A stretch of 64,000 nucleotides of DNA from Salinibacterium sp. NG253 (GTDB taxonomy: Bacteria; Actinomycetota; Actinomycetes; Actinomycetales; Microbacteriaceae): the NCBI RefSeq assembly GCF_015864945.1, contig NZ_JADYWF010000002.1:388208-452207 (forward strand). Reading direction: 5' to 3'. Shown here one piece after another: positions 62,157-64,000 of this stretch (the stretch's first letter is position 1; every line of letters begins with the position of its first letter). The notes below the pieces were generated by a model, which saw only the letters and a program-made list of their open reading frames with translations, searched no databases and was not told where the DNA came from. Made by a program: the position numbers and the translations under genes.

Positions 62157-63377
62157 CTAGGTGTCAGACGGCTGGCCGGTGACGGTGGTGGAAATCTTGC
62201 CGTCGGCAACGGTGAGCAGGAGCTCGGTGCCGTCGGGGGCATCAGAAGTGGAACGCACGGCAGTGCCATCAGGCAGCTGCGCGATGGCATAGCCGCGCTG
62301 CAGCGTGCGTTGAGGGGAGAGGGCTCGCAATTGGCCCGTCAGCTCGGTGACGCCGGCGTGCGCTTTCTCGATTGCGCGCTCCACCAGCTCGTTGCTGCGC
62401 GAGACGTACCGTGAAAGCTCATCGGCGTGCGCGTCGACAAGCGACACCGGGTTCGCTAGCACCGGGCGGGTGCGGAGCGCTTCCAAACGATCGCCCTCAT
62501 AACTGAGCCGCTGAGTGATGCGCAGCCGCATGCCGGAGCGTGCCTGCTGCACTCGACTCAACTCTTCAGCGACATCCGGAACGACTCGCTTTGCCGCATC
62601 GGTGGGGGTGGATGCCCGCAAATCTGCAACCTCGTCGAGCAGCGGTCGATCGTTCTCGTGCCCAATCGCCGACACCAGCGGAGTAACGCAGGCCGCTGCG
62701 GTTCGCACTAAGGATTCATCGCTGAACACGAGCAGGTTCTGAAAATCGCCACCACCGCGGGCGACGATGATGACATCGACTTCGGGGTCGGCATCCAATT
62801 CTCGGATGCCCTGCGAAACCTCAGAGACGGCGCGCTCACCCTGCACTGCGGCGTGGGCCGTACGGAACTTCACGGCGGGCCAGCGCAACTGAGCGTTGCG
62901 AATGACGTCTTTTTCAGCGTCGCTGTCTTTCGCCGTGACAAGCCCGATGCAGTTCGGTAAGAAGGGGAGGGGCTTTTTGTGCTCGAAGAGACCCTCGGCG
63001 CGCAATTTCTGGCGCAGCAGTTCAAGTTTCTCGAGTAAGTCGCCGAGCCCGACGTGGCGCATCTCGAGCACCTGCATCGTGAGGGTGCCACCCTTGACCC
63101 AGTAGTTGGGCTTGACGAGCGCGACGACGCGATCGCCCTGCTTGAGATCTTTGGGCAGCTTGGTGCGCACCGACGACCAAATGGTGAACGAGATGGTGGC
63201 ATCCACTTCAAGGTCTTTGAGCTTGCCGTAGATGTTGCCACCCGAGCCACCCCACTGAGTGATCTCGCCTTCGACCCAAGCTGTGCCGAGCCGCTCGATC
63301 CAACCGCGGATCTTCTGCGACAGCACCGACACTGGCCACGGAGTATCGACGGTGGGCGGTCCCTCTGTGATCGTCAC
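62157..63377 (-). CDS. xseA: Exodeoxyribonuclease VII large subunit
   Basis: It is the catalytic subunit of the single-strand-specific nuclease involved in DNA repair. The 406-residue protein has an N-terminal OB-fold (about residues 18-110; WVEGEITQWGGSGGNIYGKLKD). The exonuclease domain follows (LPNCIGLVTAKDSDAEKDVI; VDVIIVARGGGDFQNLLVFSDE; SAIGHENDRPLLDEVADLRASTPT), then a coiled-coil C-terminal region that binds XseB. GAGGAGG lies 5 bases before GTG 63377. ispH is divergent. Confidence 0.94.
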   Translation of the reverse strand: MTITEGPPTVDTPWPVSVLSQKIRGWIERLGTAWVEGEITQWGGSGGNIYGKLKDLEVDATISFTIWSSVRTKLPKDLKQGDRVVALVKPNYWVKGGTLTMQVLEMRHVGLGDLLEKLELLRQKLRAEGLFEHKKPLPFLPNCIGLVTAKDSDAEKDVIRNAQLRWPAVKFRTAHAAVQGERAVSEVSQGIRELDADPEVDVIIVARGGGDFQNLLVFSDESLVRTAAACVTPLVSAIGHENDRPLLDEVADLRASTPTDAAKRVVPDVAEELSRVQQARSGMRLRITQRLSYEGDRLEALRTRPVLANPVSLVDAHADELSRYVSRSNELVERAIEKAHAGVTELTGQLRALSPQRTLQRGYAIAQLPDGTAVRSTSDAPDGTELLLTVADGKISTTVTGQPSDT

Positions 63378-63460
63378 CTAGCCTCCTCAAGCTTCTGATT
63401 ACAGGGTAGAGGATGCCGCTGATACTGCTCTCCGTTCGGCGTTCGTGCAGCGGTGTTCGG

Positions 63461-63466
63461 TAGAAT
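63461..63466 (+). promoter_or_regulatory. Probable -10 box of ispH
   Basis: TAGAAT ends 7 bases before GTG 63474. Confidence 0.45.
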
Positions 63467-63473
63467 CATCCAA

Positions 63474-64000
63474 GTGAGCACCATTTCTAACGGAAGCGCC
63501 CAAGCGCTAGCGATGCCCCCGATGCCCGCACGCCGAGAGCAATTGAAAAATTTGCCGGTCGCAGGCGCAAAACGCGTCGTCTTGGCGGCCCCGCGCGGCT
63601 ATTGCGCGGGAGTCGACCGCGCTGTCATTGCTGTCGAAAAGGCGCTCGCTAACTACGGCGCTCCGGTCTATGTCCGCAAGCAGATCGTTCACAACATTCA
63701 TGTTGTAACAACGCTCGAAGCACAGGGCGCAATCTTTGTGGATGAGGTTGACGAGATCCCCGAGGGATCAACCGTTGTCTTTTCGGCCCACGGTGTCTCG
63801 CCGGCTGTCGTTAAGGGAGCCTCCGATCGCGAGCTGCACGCGATCGACGCCACCTGCCCCCTCGTTACCAAGGTTCACCGCGAAGCGACTCGCTTCGCCC
63901 GCGACAACTACCAAATCTTGCTCATCGGCCACGATGGCCACGAAGAGGTTGAAGGCACGATGGGCCACGCGCCCGAGCGCACCATCCTCGTCAACAGCCC
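63474..64000 (+). CDS. ispH: 4-hydroxy-3-methylbut-2-enyl diphosphate reductase (partial, N-terminal)
   Basis: It performs the last step of the MEP pathway, giving IPP and DMAPP. About 175 residues are visible before the window edge. An N-terminal extension of about 25 residues precedes [24 protein letters not shown], whose Cys binds the 4Fe-4S cluster. [23 protein letters not shown] and [16 protein letters not shown] (second cluster Cys) follow. GTG 63474 was chosen for the -10-like TAGAAT 7 bases upstream; an internal ATG near 63511 is the alternative. The third cluster Cys lies outside the window. Confidence 0.94.
   Translation, partial: MSTISNGSAQALAMPPMPARREQLKNLPVAGAKRVVLAAPRGYCAGVDRAVIAVEKALANYGAPVYVRKQIVHNIHVVTTLEAQGAIFVDEVDEIPEGSTVVFSAHGVSPAVVKGASDRELHAIDATCPLVTKVHREATRFARDNYQILLIGHDGHEEVEGTMGHAPERTILVNS

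Overview
The window is a gene-dense, high-GC chromosome segment from an actinobacterium, most probably a Microbacteriaceae member. Supporting signs are the many GTG and TTG starts, the recurrent gcatcc/ggatgc codon pairs, conserved actinobacterial neighbourhoods (rplY-pth-mfd, eno-ftsB-DUF501, greA-DUF4307, xseA/xseB-ispH) and DUF families typical of the phylum. No rRNA, insertion sequence, prophage, CRISPR array or replication origin was seen. Two tRNAs are present, Gln(UUG) and an unusual Leu(UAA).

Layout. 1-3.1 kb: start of a response regulator, a DM13 lipoprotein with DoxX, a YeiH-type transporter with a MarR regulator, and tRNA-Gln. 3.2-8.6 kb: a gene-poor patch with a possible gene remnant and a small lipoprotein, then glmU, prs and an acyl-CoA ligase. 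8.6-15.9 kb: sugar-acid catabolism. IdnD, IdnO and GntK, fed by a GntP permease, would convert L-idonate through 5-ketogluconate and gluconate to 6-phosphogluconate, which Gnd (8.7-10.1 kb) oxidises; a FadR-type regulator and a perfect palindrome upstream of gntK suggest local control. 16.2-21.3 kb: rplY, pth, mfd. 21.3-24.6 kb: CPBP protease, nuclease, SGNH-like protein, mazG. 24.6-31.6 kb: a structured non-coding stretch, a TetR regulator, a cell-wall-binding-repeat protein, an O-antigen-ligase-like/TPR protein, hisS and a second CPBP protease. 31.7-36.7 kb: eno, ftsB-like, DUF501, a subtilase, type II NADH dehydrogenase.

36.7-39.4 kb: tRNA-Leu and an arsenic cluster: ArsC, an ArsR-ArsC fusion and a divergent aquaporin, with no pump, implying arsenite exit through a channel. 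39.4-46.9 kb: membrane protein, PLP aldolase/lactone oxidase/FAD oxidoreductase run, LemA with an M48 protease, and a YcaQ/AlkX-like DNA glycosylase. 47.1-51.2 kb: a four-gene ABC importer. 51.3-64 kb: AI-2E transporter, ilvA, greA, DUF4307, small membrane protein, trhA, uppS, PhoH, hypothetical membrane protein, fumC, carbonic anhydrase, DUF4245, xseB, xseA and the start of ispH.

A window-wide pattern is that many genes without a Shine-Dalgarno sequence have a TANNNT hexamer ending exactly 6 (rarely 7) bases before the start codon, as expected for leaderless transcription. It helps to fix several starts. I found no clearly novel defence or mobile system. The most interesting items are the structured mazG-TetR intergenic region, the shared operator-like sites in the arsenic cluster, the tRNA-Leu(UAA) lacking a long variable arm, and the idonate dehydrogenase lacking most structural-zinc cysteines.
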